A DNA stretch of 64,000 nucleotides. Source: F23-B02 sp045601285 (GTDB lineage: Bacteria > Bacillota > Clostridia > Oscillospirales > Oscillospiraceae). Where the stretch lies: assembly GCA_045601285.1 (NCBI GenBank), contig JAZRZJ010000049.1, positions 15,015 to 79,014 on the forward strand, written 5' to 3'. Shown here one piece after another: positions 16,326 through 23,299 of this stretch; position 1 is the stretch's first letter; each line of letters begins with the position of its first letter. Position numbers and translations under genes: made by a program. The notes under the pieces were generated by a model. That model was not told where the DNA came from. It did no database searches and saw only the letters and a program-made list of their open reading frames with translations.

Positions 16326-16375
16326 TTCCTATTAAATCCATAGGGAATTGTAGCACTTTACAATATAATAGTCAA
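16326..16375 (-). promoter_or_regulatory. nifS promoter with IscR-like operator
   Basis: On the minus strand TTGACT (16375-16370) and TACAAT (16352-16347) are 17 bases apart. Immediately downstream, at the start of transcription, the plus strand reads TTCCTATTAAATCCATAGGG (16326-16345). This matches 14 of 20 positions of a motif in the iscR promoter, suggesting control of nifS-nifU by the same Rrf2 regulator. Confidence 0.65.
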
Positions 16376-16376
16376 C

Positions 16377-16796
16377 TTATTTCTTCCATTTTGCGCCTGT
16401 CAGCAAATCTTCAAGGCTTACAGTGTCGAGATAGGCGTTGGTGATGTCGTCAAGCTCCTTCCACATGGGAATGGTCATGCAGGCACCGGAACGGTCACAC
16501 TGGATTTCGCCCTCCTTGATGCAGGCAACGGGTGCGAGATTATCCTCAATGCTGCGGAGTATCTCCCCTACGGAATAATCCTTCGGCTCCTTATTGAGCT
16601 TATAGCCGCCCTCTTTGCCGCGGGTGGAATCCACAAGCTCCGCCTTTTTCAGATTGCCCACTATCATTTCAAGATACTTCATGGAAAGCGTGAGTCTTTC
16701 GGAAATTGTTTTCAGAGAAATGAACCCGTCTTCACGGTGCTGGGCAAGGTCAATCATAAACCTCAGAGCATAGCGGCCTTTACTTGTTACGTTCAA
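16377..16796 (-). CDS. iscR: Rrf2-family regulator, IscR-like
   Basis: 139 residues from a TTG start with AGGAGG seven bases upstream. The N-terminus (MNVTSKGRYALRFMIDLAQH) and helix-turn-helix are typical of Rrf2. The three Cys that hold a [2Fe-2S] cluster in IscR are present at Cys92, Cys100 and Cys106 (VACIKEGEIQCDRSGAC), slightly wider spaced than in Escherichia coli. It lies directly upstream of nifS-nifU and probably represses them and itself when clusters are sufficient; the motif at 16840-16859 supports autoregulation. Confidence 0.92.
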   Translation of the reverse strand: MNVTSKGRYALRFMIDLAQHREDGFISLKTISERLTLSMKYLEMIVGNLKKAELVDSTRGKEGGYKLNKEPKDYSVGEILRSIEDNLAPVACIKEGEIQCDRSGACMTIPMWKELDDITNAYLDTVSLEDLLTGAKWKK

Positions 16797-16835
16797 TCCG
16801 GCACCTCCTAATTCCTATTTTTTCTCTGTGAATTA

Positions 16836-16862
16836 AATATACCATAGTTTTAGTAGGAATTA
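16836..16862 (-). promoter_or_regulatory. Candidate IscR operator and -10 of iscR
   Basis: The minus strand reads TTCCTACTAAAACTATGGTA (16859-16840), overlapping a TATATT -10 candidate at 16841-16836. The same motif in the nifS promoter (16326-16345) gives the shared pattern TTCCTAYTAAAWCYATRG. Confidence 0.55.
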
Positions 16863-16920
16863 AAGATTTATATTCAAAATCGCTGTGCATAATTTGCACA
16901 GCTAAAATTGAAAATTTTTC

Positions 16921-16949
16921 TTTACTTTAGCTCGCTAATGTGCTATCTT
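16921..16949 (+). promoter_or_regulatory. Promoter of the amino-acid ABC transporter operon
   Basis: TTTACT (16921-16926) and TATCTT (16944-16949) are 17 bases apart, 38 bases before the ATG of the binding protein. The match is moderate. Confidence 0.5.
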
Positions 16950-16987
16950 GATATCGTAATAAAAAACTAATTCGGAGGAATTACATA

Positions 16988-17809
16988 ATGAAACGTTTTA
17001 TTGCATTACTTCTTGCCATGATGATGGTATTCGCACTCTGCGCCTGCGGCGGCGATGACGGCGAAAAGAAAGACATTACAAAAGCTCCTGAAGATGATAT
17101 CACTTTCATCATGGGCATTGACCCCGAGTATCCCCCCTTCAGCTACCTCGGCGATGACGGCGAATACACCGGCTTCGACGTTGAGATCTGCAAGGCAGCC
17201 TGCGACCTTCTCGGCTGGAACTTCGAAGTGTTCGGCGTCAACTGGGATCAGAAGCTGGTTCAGCTTGATGCAGGCGAATGCGACTGCGTATGGTCCGGCA
17301 TGACCATTATGGACAGCATGAAGGAAGCCGGCTACGTTCTTTCCGCTCCCTACTATGATAACGCACAGGTAATCATGGTCAAGGAAGGCAGCGACATCAA
17401 GTCCTCTGCCGATCTGGAAGGCAAGTTAGTTGCTGTTCAGCTGGGCACCTCCGGCGAGGCTCTGCTGGCAGAAGACGGCGACCTTGCTGACCTCTCCGCA
17501 ACCTTCGGCGACCTTATCACCTGCGACAGCTTCCTGAGCTGCTTCTCAGAGCTTGGCGGCGGCAGTGTTGATGCAGTTATCGTTGATAAGCCCGTTGCAA
17601 CCGCTTACGCAGCAGAGAACGAAGGCTTTGTAGTCCTCGGCGAGATGCTGGGTCAGGAGCAGTACGGTATTGCATTCCGCTCCGGCGATGCAGAGCTCTG
17701 CGCAGCAATTGAAGACGCAGTTGCACAGCTCGTTGAAAACGGCACCTACGCAAAGATTGCCGCAAATTACCCTGACATAATCGACAATCTTGTTTTCCTG
17801 AACAAGTAA
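16988..17809 (+). CDS. Amino-acid ABC transporter substrate-binding lipoprotein (SBP family 3)
   Basis: 273 residues. A lipoprotein signal peptide ends in the lipobox LCAC (Cys20), so the protein is anchored on the outer face of the membrane. FIMGIDPEYPPFSYLGDDGEYTGFDVEICKA is the entry block of polar amino-acid binding proteins, followed by LDAGECDCVWSGMTI, PYYDNAQVIMV and a normal C-terminal YGIAFRSGDAEL block. GGAGG precedes the ATG. Permease and ATPase genes follow. The ligand is not evident; the operon also carries a DapF-fold racemase. Confidence 0.9.
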   Translation: MKRFIALLLAMMMVFALCACGGDDGEKKDITKAPEDDITFIMGIDPEYPPFSYLGDDGEYTGFDVEICKAACDLLGWNFEVFGVNWDQKLVQLDAGECDCVWSGMTIMDSMKEAGYVLSAPYYDNAQVIMVKEGSDIKSSADLEGKLVAVQLGTSGEALLAEDGDLADLSATFGDLITCDSFLSCFSELGGGSVDAVIVDKPVATAYAAENEGFVVLGEMLGQEQYGIAFRSGDAELCAAIEDAVAQLVENGTYAKIAANYPDIIDNLVFLNK

Positions 17810-17901
17810 GCTTCAGCCTCGCAAAACAGTAAAACAGCATTTATGTCCCGGAGGCACACCGTGCCTCCGGGATTGTGTGCGTATATAATAGAGGATAATT
17901 T

Positions 17902-18549
17902 ATGGATTTACTGACAATGATTTTGAAAATGAGCGAAGGTCTCGGTAAAACCTGCGCCATTTTCTTCCTGACATTGCTGTTTTCTCTGCCGCTGGGCATG
18001 ATTGTCGCCCTGCTGAGAATGAGCAAAAACAAAATTGTTTCCAATGTAACACGTTTCATCATTTCCGTTCTGCGCGGAACTCCGCTTATGCTGCAGCTTC
18101 TTGCAGTTACATACGGTCCCTATTATCTCTTCGATCTCTCTGTTTCCAGAAACAAGCTTATCCCCGTTGTTATTGCCTTTGCAATCAACTACGCGGCATA
18201 TTTCGCCGAAATATACCGAGGCGGTATTGAATCAATGCCGGTTGGGCAATATGAGGCGGCGGAGGTGCTGGGCTATTCCAAGGCAAAAACCTTTATACGA
18301 ATTATTCTGCCTCAGGTCATAAAGCGCATTATGCCCAGCATCACAAACGAGGTCGTGACACTTGTCAAGGATACCTCCCTTGCCTTCACCGTTTCCTATC
18401 AGGAAATGTTCACCATCGGCAAGCAGATCGCAAACTCCCAGACAAGCTTTACTCCCTTCCTTGTAGCCGGCGTTTTCTATTTCGTATTCAATGCAATTGT
18501 TGACTTCGTAATGGGTAAAATAGAAAAGCGCATGGATTATTACAAATAA
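17902..18549 (+). CDS. Amino-acid ABC transporter permease (HisM/GlnP type)
   Basis: 215 residues with about five membrane helices. The conserved EAA loop is visible as GQYEAAEVLGYSKAKTFIRI followed by ILPQVIKRIMP, which docks onto the ATPase. YRGGIESMPVGQ precedes it, as in polar amino-acid permeases. A 92-base gap separates it from the binding protein; the GC-rich inverted sequence GGAGGCAC/GTGCCTCC (17850-17870) in that gap could attenuate the downstream genes relative to the binding protein. Confidence 0.92.
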   Translation: MDLLTMILKMSEGLGKTCAIFFLTLLFSLPLGMIVALLRMSKNKIVSNVTRFIISVLRGTPLMLQLLAVTYGPYYLFDLSVSRNKLIPVVIAFAINYAAYFAEIYRGGIESMPVGQYEAAEVLGYSKAKTFIRIILPQVIKRIMPSITNEVVTLVKDTSLAFTVSYQEMFTIGKQIANSQTSFTPFLVAGVFYFVFNAIVDFVMGKIEKRMDYYK

Positions 18550-18561
18550 GGAGGTGCAGAT

Positions 18562-19329
18562 GTGGAACTTTTTGAAATGAATCATGTGCAGAAAAGCTTC
18601 AATAACGGCACTCTGCACGTTCTTAAGGATATAAGCCTTTCCGTTTCAAAGGGCGAGGTTGTGTCAATAATCGGTCCCTCCGGCTCCGGCAAATCAACTC
18701 TGCTGCGCTGTGCAACCCTGCTTGAGACCATGGACGGCGGCGACCTCATCTATCTCAACGACTATGCCGTAATAAACGATGAAAACAACCGCTCCGTTTA
18801 CGCAAGCAAAGCCGAGCTTAAGAAAATGCGCAGCTATTTCGGACTTGTTTTTCAGCAGTTCAACCTCTTCCCCCACTACTCTGTGCTGAGAAATCTCACC
18901 GATGCTCAGACTCAGGTGCTGGGCCGCAGTAAAGAGAACGCCGCAAAGCGCGCCATTGAGCTTCTTGAGAAAATGGGGCTTGCGGACAAGGCCGATGCCT
19001 ACCCCTGTCAGCTTTCCGGCGGACAGCAGCAGCGTGTTGCAATCGCACGCGCTCTTGCCATGGACCCCACTATTCTCTTCTTTGACGAGCCCACCTCCGC
19101 CCTCGACCCCGAGCTTACGGGCGAGGTTCTGAAGGTCATCAAGCAGCTTGCGGAGGAAAATATGACCATGGTCATCGTTACTCACGAGATGGCCTTTGCC
19201 CGTGCCGTTTCCGACCGCGTCATTTTCATGGACGGCGGCGTAATCGTCGAGCAGGGCAAACCCGAAGACGTTCTCGGCAATCCCAGGGAAGAACGCACCA
19301 AACAATTCTTAAGGAACTATCAGCGCTGA
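18562..19329 (+). CDS. Amino-acid ABC transporter ATP-binding protein
   Basis: 255 residues from GTG 18562, set five to eight bases after AAGGAGGTG. All motor motifs are present: Walker A GPSGSGKST, Q-loop FQQFNLFPH, signature LSGGQQQR, Walker B ILFFDEP and the switch His in VIVTHEMAFA. The insert YLNDYAVINDENNRSVYASK after Walker A is longer than in GlnQ-type proteins. It energises the permease encoded 13 bases upstream. The stop overlaps the next ATG (TGATG), so translation is coupled to the racemase-like gene. Confidence 0.95.
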   Translation: MELFEMNHVQKSFNNGTLHVLKDISLSVSKGEVVSIIGPSGSGKSTLLRCATLLETMDGGDLIYLNDYAVINDENNRSVYASKAELKKMRSYFGLVFQQFNLFPHYSVLRNLTDAQTQVLGRSKENAAKRAIELLEKMGLADKADAYPCQLSGGQQQRVAIARALAMDPTILFFDEPTSALDPELTGEVLKVIKQLAEENMTMVIVTHEMAFARAVSDRVIFMDGGVIVEQGKPEDVLGNPREERTKQFLRNYQR

Positions 19330-20153
19330 TGAATCTATTTTACTACAAGGTAAACCCCACAGGTAATATAACATTAATAGTCGAGACTCCCGTTCCGCGG
19401 GAGTCTCAAGCCGCCGTTGCGGCAAAGCTCATGGAGCTTGACAAAACCGCAGAGCAGGTCGGATTTCTGGAAAAAGCCGTTTCCGCTGAAGCCGCCGTCC
19501 GTCTTCAGATGATGGGCGGTGAGTTCTGCGGTAATGCCACCATATCCACCGCCGCTCTGGCAAAAATGCTCGAGTATCCCGCTACTGAGGGCGACAGCGT
19601 TACAATTGAGGTTTCCGGCGTTTCAAGGCCTCTGTCAGTCGAAACAAAGCATGAAGGTGAGCGAAAGTATTCCGGCACCGTGAATATGCCTCTGCCCGAA
19701 TCCTGCTTCACCGCCCAATTCAGCGGAGAAGACTGCAATTACATTCTCCCCGTTGTGCGCTTTGCCGGCATCTCACACGTCATCATAAACAGCGAAAATA
19801 TTCGAAAATACAAGTTCAATATTCAGCGTGCTGAAAACGTTATACGGAGCTGGTGTCATCAGCTCGGTGCCGAGGCTCTCGGTCTTATGTTCTGGAGCGA
19901 GGAGGACGGTCTTCTCAATCCCTATGTGTACGTTTCGGGTACGGACACTGCGGTATGGGAAAGCTCCTGTGCAAGCGGTTCAACGGCAGTTGCCATATAC
20001 CTCGCCGTTTCAGAGGGCAAAAGCAGCAGCGTTTCTCTTCTCCAGCCCGGCGGCAGACTTTCCGTTGAGGTGGACAGCAAGCACGGCATTATTTCCGATA
20101 TACGTCTGACCGGAAGTGCCGACATTACCGCGCGCTATTCCGTCATCATTTAA
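19329..20153 (+). CDS. DapF-fold amino-acid racemase/epimerase
   Basis: 274 residues, the length of diaminopimelate epimerase. Two catalytic-type Cys are present: Cys67 in MMGGEFCGNATIS and Cys214 in ESSCASGSTAVA, as expected for the PLP-independent two-base mechanism. The N-terminus (FYYKVNPTGNITLIVETPV) differs from true DapF and resembles the branch that includes bacterial histidine racemases. The start codon overlaps the stop of the transporter ATPase gene. It therefore probably acts on the amino acid brought in (or released) by this transporter. DapF itself is an alternative, but the operon context argues against it. Confidence 0.8.
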   Translation: MNLFYYKVNPTGNITLIVETPVPRESQAAVAAKLMELDKTAEQVGFLEKAVSAEAAVRLQMMGGEFCGNATISTAALAKMLEYPATEGDSVTIEVSGVSRPLSVETKHEGERKYSGTVNMPLPESCFTAQFSGEDCNYILPVVRFAGISHVIINSENIRKYKFNIQRAENVIRSWCHQLGAEALGLMFWSEEDGLLNPYVYVSGTDTAVWESSCASGSTAVAIYLAVSEGKSSSVSLLQPGGRLSVEVDSKHGIISDIRLTGSADITARYSVII

Positions 20154-20211
20154 GACTTGACTTTATTCCGGGCTTTCAATATCATTGTCATCAGGAACGG
20201 GAGGCGATCCA

Positions 20212-20991
20212 ATGAAAAAAAGAATAATCTGCATACTGCTGGCTCTTGCCTCAATATTTTCTCTGTGCTCCTGCAGCGGAGGCAGATACAAGGTGGTAAA
20301 AACCATTTCGGAGCGTGAATACTCCATTGCCTTCAGAAACGGCGACACCACCTATCATTACATTGACGCTGCCCTCAAGGAGCTTAATTACGCAGGCACA
20401 ATCGACACCATTGCAAACAAATGGCTCGGCAGCAAGCGCGCCGTTGACTTTGCAAGCGACAAGGACGCTATCTCTGAGCTGGGATATATCGAGCCGAGAG
20501 TATTCACCATAGGCGTTGACCTCAACTCCTTCCCCATGTGCTTCAAATCGGGTGACGATTACGACGGCTTTGACATTGAGCTTGCCCGTGCGGTCTGCGC
20601 CAAGCTGGGCTGGCAGCTTCGCATTCAGCCCATTGTTTCAAAGGACGCTTATGTGGAGCTCAACTCCGGCAACATTGACTGTGCATGGGGCGGTGTTGTG
20701 CTTGACTCAGAAAGTGAGGATTACACCATTCTGGACACCTATATGTCCGACAGTCTTGTGATCGCTGCGAAGGGCAACGGCAAAAACGTTCTTTCCGGCG
20801 GCAGTATGTACATGGGCACCGACCAGATGTACCTTGATGTTCTGACCGAAAACCCAAGACTTGAAAGCAAGCTCAGTCAGATTACGCGAGTTTCGGGAAC
20901 TCCCACGGAATATTTTGCTTTCCTTGACAGCGGGGAATGCGACTTCATAATCACGACGGAAAGCGCCGTGGATTATTACAACGGATTTTAA
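20212..20991 (+). CDS. Second substrate-binding lipoprotein with permuted SBP segments
   Basis: 259 residues from ATG 20212 (GGGAGG at 20199-20204). The lipobox is LCSC (Cys21). Residues ~37-74 (YSIAFRNGDTTYHYIDAALK, then ANKWLG) match what is normally the last block of family-3 binding proteins. Residues ~95-155 (FTIGVDLNSFPMCFKSGDDY, GFDIELARAVCAKLGW, LNSGNIDCAWGGV) match the normal first block, and the protein then ends early. The order of lobes is therefore permuted or two genes have fused. It closes the transporter operon and may bind a ligand or be an accessory lipoprotein. Confidence 0.75.
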   Translation: MKKRIICILLALASIFSLCSCSGGRYKVVKTISEREYSIAFRNGDTTYHYIDAALKELNYAGTIDTIANKWLGSKRAVDFASDKDAISELGYIEPRVFTIGVDLNSFPMCFKSGDDYDGFDIELARAVCAKLGWQLRIQPIVSKDAYVELNSGNIDCAWGGVVLDSESEDYTILDTYMSDSLVIAAKGNGKNVLSGGSMYMGTDQMYLDVLTENPRLESKLSQITRVSGTPTEYFAFLDSGECDFIITTESAVDYYNGF

Positions 20992-20996
20992 AACTA

Positions 20997-21025
20997 ACAG
21001 ACCATCTCGTATGAGATGGTCTGTT
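20997..21025. terminator. Bidirectional terminator between the transporter operon and thrS
   Basis: AACAGACCATCTC (20997-21009) pairs exactly with GAGATGGTCTGTT (21013-21025) around a 3-base loop. Confidence 0.8.
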
Positions 21026-21035
21026 TATGTCTGTT

Positions 21036-22787
21036 TTACATCTTTTTGCTTTCGACTTCCTCGCCGAGCTGTGCAACGAACTCACCAAGGCCCATTGCGC
21101 CCATGTCTACGCCGCCGCGGGTACGGACGGAAACGGTGCCTGCTTCCGCCTCCTTATCGCCCACGATGAGCATGTAAGGAACCTTCTGCATCTGCGCTTC
21201 ACGAATCTTGTAACCGATTTTCTCGTTGCGGAGGTCGGTTTCCACGCGGTAGCCCTTTTCCTCAAGCTCTGCGGCTACGCTCTTTGCATAGTCAGCGGCA
21301 CGGTCGGTGATGGGCATAACCTTAACCTGAACAGGTGCAAGCCAGGTGGGGAATGCGCCTGCGAAATGCTCGGTGATGACGCCGATGAAGCGTTCAACGG
21401 AGCCGAATACAACGCGGTGGATCATGACGGGAGTGTGCTTTTCGCTGTCAGCGCCGGTGTACTCAAGGTCAAAGCGTCCGGGAAGCTGGTAGTCAAGCTG
21501 AATGGTGCCGCACTGCCAGGTTCTGCCCAGGGAGTCTTCAATATGGAAGTCAAGCTTGGGGCCGTAGAAGGCGCCGTCGCCGGGGTTGAGAATGTATTCC
21601 TTGCCGATGGAGGTGATTGCGTCGGCAAGTGCGTTCTCCGCCTTTTCCCAGTCCTCGCGGGTGCCGATGTGGTCATCGGGCATGGTGGAAAGCTCAATGG
21701 TGTAGGGCAGGCCGAATACGGAGTAAACCTCGTCAAACAGCTTTGCGATGCGCACGACCTCATCGGTGATCTGGTCCTTGGTGAGCAGGATATGTGCGTC
21801 GTCCTGAGTGAAGCAGCGGACGCGGAACATACCGTGGAGAGCGCCGGAAAGCTCATGGCGGTGGACAAGACCCAGCTCGCCGTAGCGCAGAGGCAGCTCC
21901 TTGTAGGAGTGGGGCTCAAGGTCATAAACGAGGATACTGCCGGGGCAGTTCATGGGTTTGATCGCGAAGTCCTCTTCGTCAATGACGGTGGTGTACATAT
22001 TCTCTTTGTAGTGGTCCCAGTGACCTGAGGTTTCCCAAAGGGTGCGCTTCATGATCTGGGGAGTGGAGATTTCAAGGTAATCCCACTTTTTGTGTACCTT
22101 GTGCCAGTAGTCAAGCAGGGTGTTGCGGAGCACCATGCCCTTGGGCAGATAGAAGGGGAAGCCGGGTGCTTCATCGCGGAAGGCAAACAGACCGAGCTCA
22201 CGGCCCAGCTTGCGATGGTCGCGCTTCTTTGCCTCTTCAATGCGGGCAAGATACTCGTCCAGCTCCTCTTTCTTCTGGAAGCAGGTGCCGTAAACACGCT
22301 GAAGCTGCTTGTTGTTTGAGTCACCGCGCCAGTATGCGCCGGTGCAGGAGGTGAGCTTGATGGCGTTGCCCTTTACTCTGCCGGTGGAGTCAAGGTGAGG
22401 ACCTGCGCAGAGGTCGGTGAAGTCGCCCTGCTTGTAGAAGGAGATGACCGCATCCTCGGGGAGATCCTTGATAAGCTCAACCTTGTAGGGCTCCTCGCGC
22501 TCTTCCATAAACTTTATTGCTTCTTCGCGGGGCAGCTCAAAGCGCTCAAGCTTAATCTTTTCCTTGCAGATTTTGCGCATCTCCGCCTCAAGCTTCTCGA
22601 GAATGTCGGGAGTGATGGCAAAGGGTGCGTCAAAGTCATAGTAGAAGCCGTTGTCAATGGCGGGACCGATTGCCAGCTTTATCTCGGGATAAAGGCGCTT
22701 CACGGCCTGAGCCAGAATGTGGCTTGTTGTATGACGGTAGGTGTTTTTAAATTCGGGGTTTTCAAAAGTGTACTTTTTCTCGTCCAT
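21036..22787 (-). CDS. thrS: Threonyl-tRNA synthetase lacking the TGS domain
   Basis: 583 residues from ATG 22787, behind GGAGG; the longer open frame upstream reads through a repeat and the leader and is not used. It joins threonine to tRNA-Thr. The editing-domain motifs HTTSHILAQAVK and the zinc/catalytic core (MNCPGSILVYDLEPHSYKELP, RVRCFTQDDAHI, HRVVFGSVERF) are present, with an anticodon-binding C-terminus. Most bacterial ThrRS are about 640 residues with an N-terminal TGS domain; here the protein begins directly at the editing domain. A T-box leader controls it. Confidence 0.95.
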   Translation of the reverse strand: MDEKKYTFENPEFKNTYRHTTSHILAQAVKRLYPEIKLAIGPAIDNGFYYDFDAPFAITPDILEKLEAEMRKICKEKIKLERFELPREEAIKFMEEREEPYKVELIKDLPEDAVISFYKQGDFTDLCAGPHLDSTGRVKGNAIKLTSCTGAYWRGDSNNKQLQRVYGTCFQKKEELDEYLARIEEAKKRDHRKLGRELGLFAFRDEAPGFPFYLPKGMVLRNTLLDYWHKVHKKWDYLEISTPQIMKRTLWETSGHWDHYKENMYTTVIDEEDFAIKPMNCPGSILVYDLEPHSYKELPLRYGELGLVHRHELSGALHGMFRVRCFTQDDAHILLTKDQITDEVVRIAKLFDEVYSVFGLPYTIELSTMPDDHIGTREDWEKAENALADAITSIGKEYILNPGDGAFYGPKLDFHIEDSLGRTWQCGTIQLDYQLPGRFDLEYTGADSEKHTPVMIHRVVFGSVERFIGVITEHFAGAFPTWLAPVQVKVMPITDRAADYAKSVAAELEEKGYRVETDLRNEKIGYKIREAQMQKVPYMLIVGDKEAEAGTVSVRTRGGVDMGAMGLGEFVAQLGEEVESKKM

Positions 22788-22839
22788 GTTATATCCTCCA
22801 AAACGTATTTTGCGGTTTAATATTTGCGAAGCAGCGGTT

Positions 22840-22890
22840 GGCAGAATCCCCCCACCGCTTACGCGGCACCCCCCTTTAGACAAGGGGGGC
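22840..22890. repeat. GC-rich palindromic intergenic repeat
   Basis: CCCCCCTT and AAGGGGGG-type arms (about 22868-22888) and the adjacent GGGGGGATTC-type arm on the minus strand form a compact palindrome between the T-box terminator and thrS. The composition differs from its surroundings and recalls repetitive extragenic palindromes of Firmicutes. It separates the leader from the ribosome binding site. Confidence 0.45.
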
Positions 22891-22897
22891 AAACATG

Positions 22898-23265
22898 AAT
22901 GCACCCTTGGAAATCCAAGGGTGCATTTAAATACACGGTTCCACCTTGATCAGCAAGTGATGATTGATTCGGCAAGAGAAAGCTGTGAGAGATTTTGAGT
23001 TCCGAAAAGGCACTTTCCCGCAGGAATACTTTGTGTATTTCAAGGGTAAGTAACGCATTCGGGGCTCAAAATATCCGCAGATTTCCGAAGTCGGATCGAT
23101 CAGCGCTTGCTGCACTCATCTTACACTTAACGCGTGCGAAACGGATGCGCATTTCCTCGCATCAGCTCGGGAGCGGTGTCCGTTTTCTCTCCGGAGGAAC
23201 TCACAGCCAAGGTTCCTCTCTCTGTACAGAGGCAAAAACTTTCTTCTCCGTCAAAGCAATTTACC
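22898..23265 (-). promoter_or_regulatory. T-box riboswitch controlling thrS
   Basis: On the minus strand, Stem I contains AGAGAGAGGAACC, TTGGCTG and GAGTTCCTC, and the specifier region reads GGACACCGCTCC, in which ACC is a Thr codon. The T-box sequence AAGGTGGAACCGTG lies at 22947-22934. The antiterminator (CAAGG with CCTTGG, and GTGTA/TGCAC) and the terminator (AATGCACCCTTGG with CCAAGGGTGCATT, 22898-22927) use the same bases and exclude each other. Uncharged tRNA-Thr would favour read-through. The T run after the terminator is weak. Confidence 0.88.
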
Positions 23266-23270
23266 AAGTA

Positions 23271-23299
23271 ATATTATCACCGCATTCGCCCTGTGTCAA
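23271..23299 (-). promoter_or_regulatory. Promoter of the thrS T-box transcript
   Basis: On the minus strand TTGACA (23299-23294) and TAATAT (23276-23271) are 17 bases apart. The -35 touches the stop region of the upstream ATPase gene. Confidence 0.75.

Noticed and set aside
15122..16444. 440-codon plus-strand open frame opposite nifS
   Set aside because: It is antisense to nifS, gives a low-quality Cys/Leu-rich product and has no ribosome binding site.
22788..22904. N-terminal extension of ThrRS by 39 residues
   Set aside because: The extension is translated repeat and leader sequence; ATG 22787 has GGAGG and fits the start of the editing domain.
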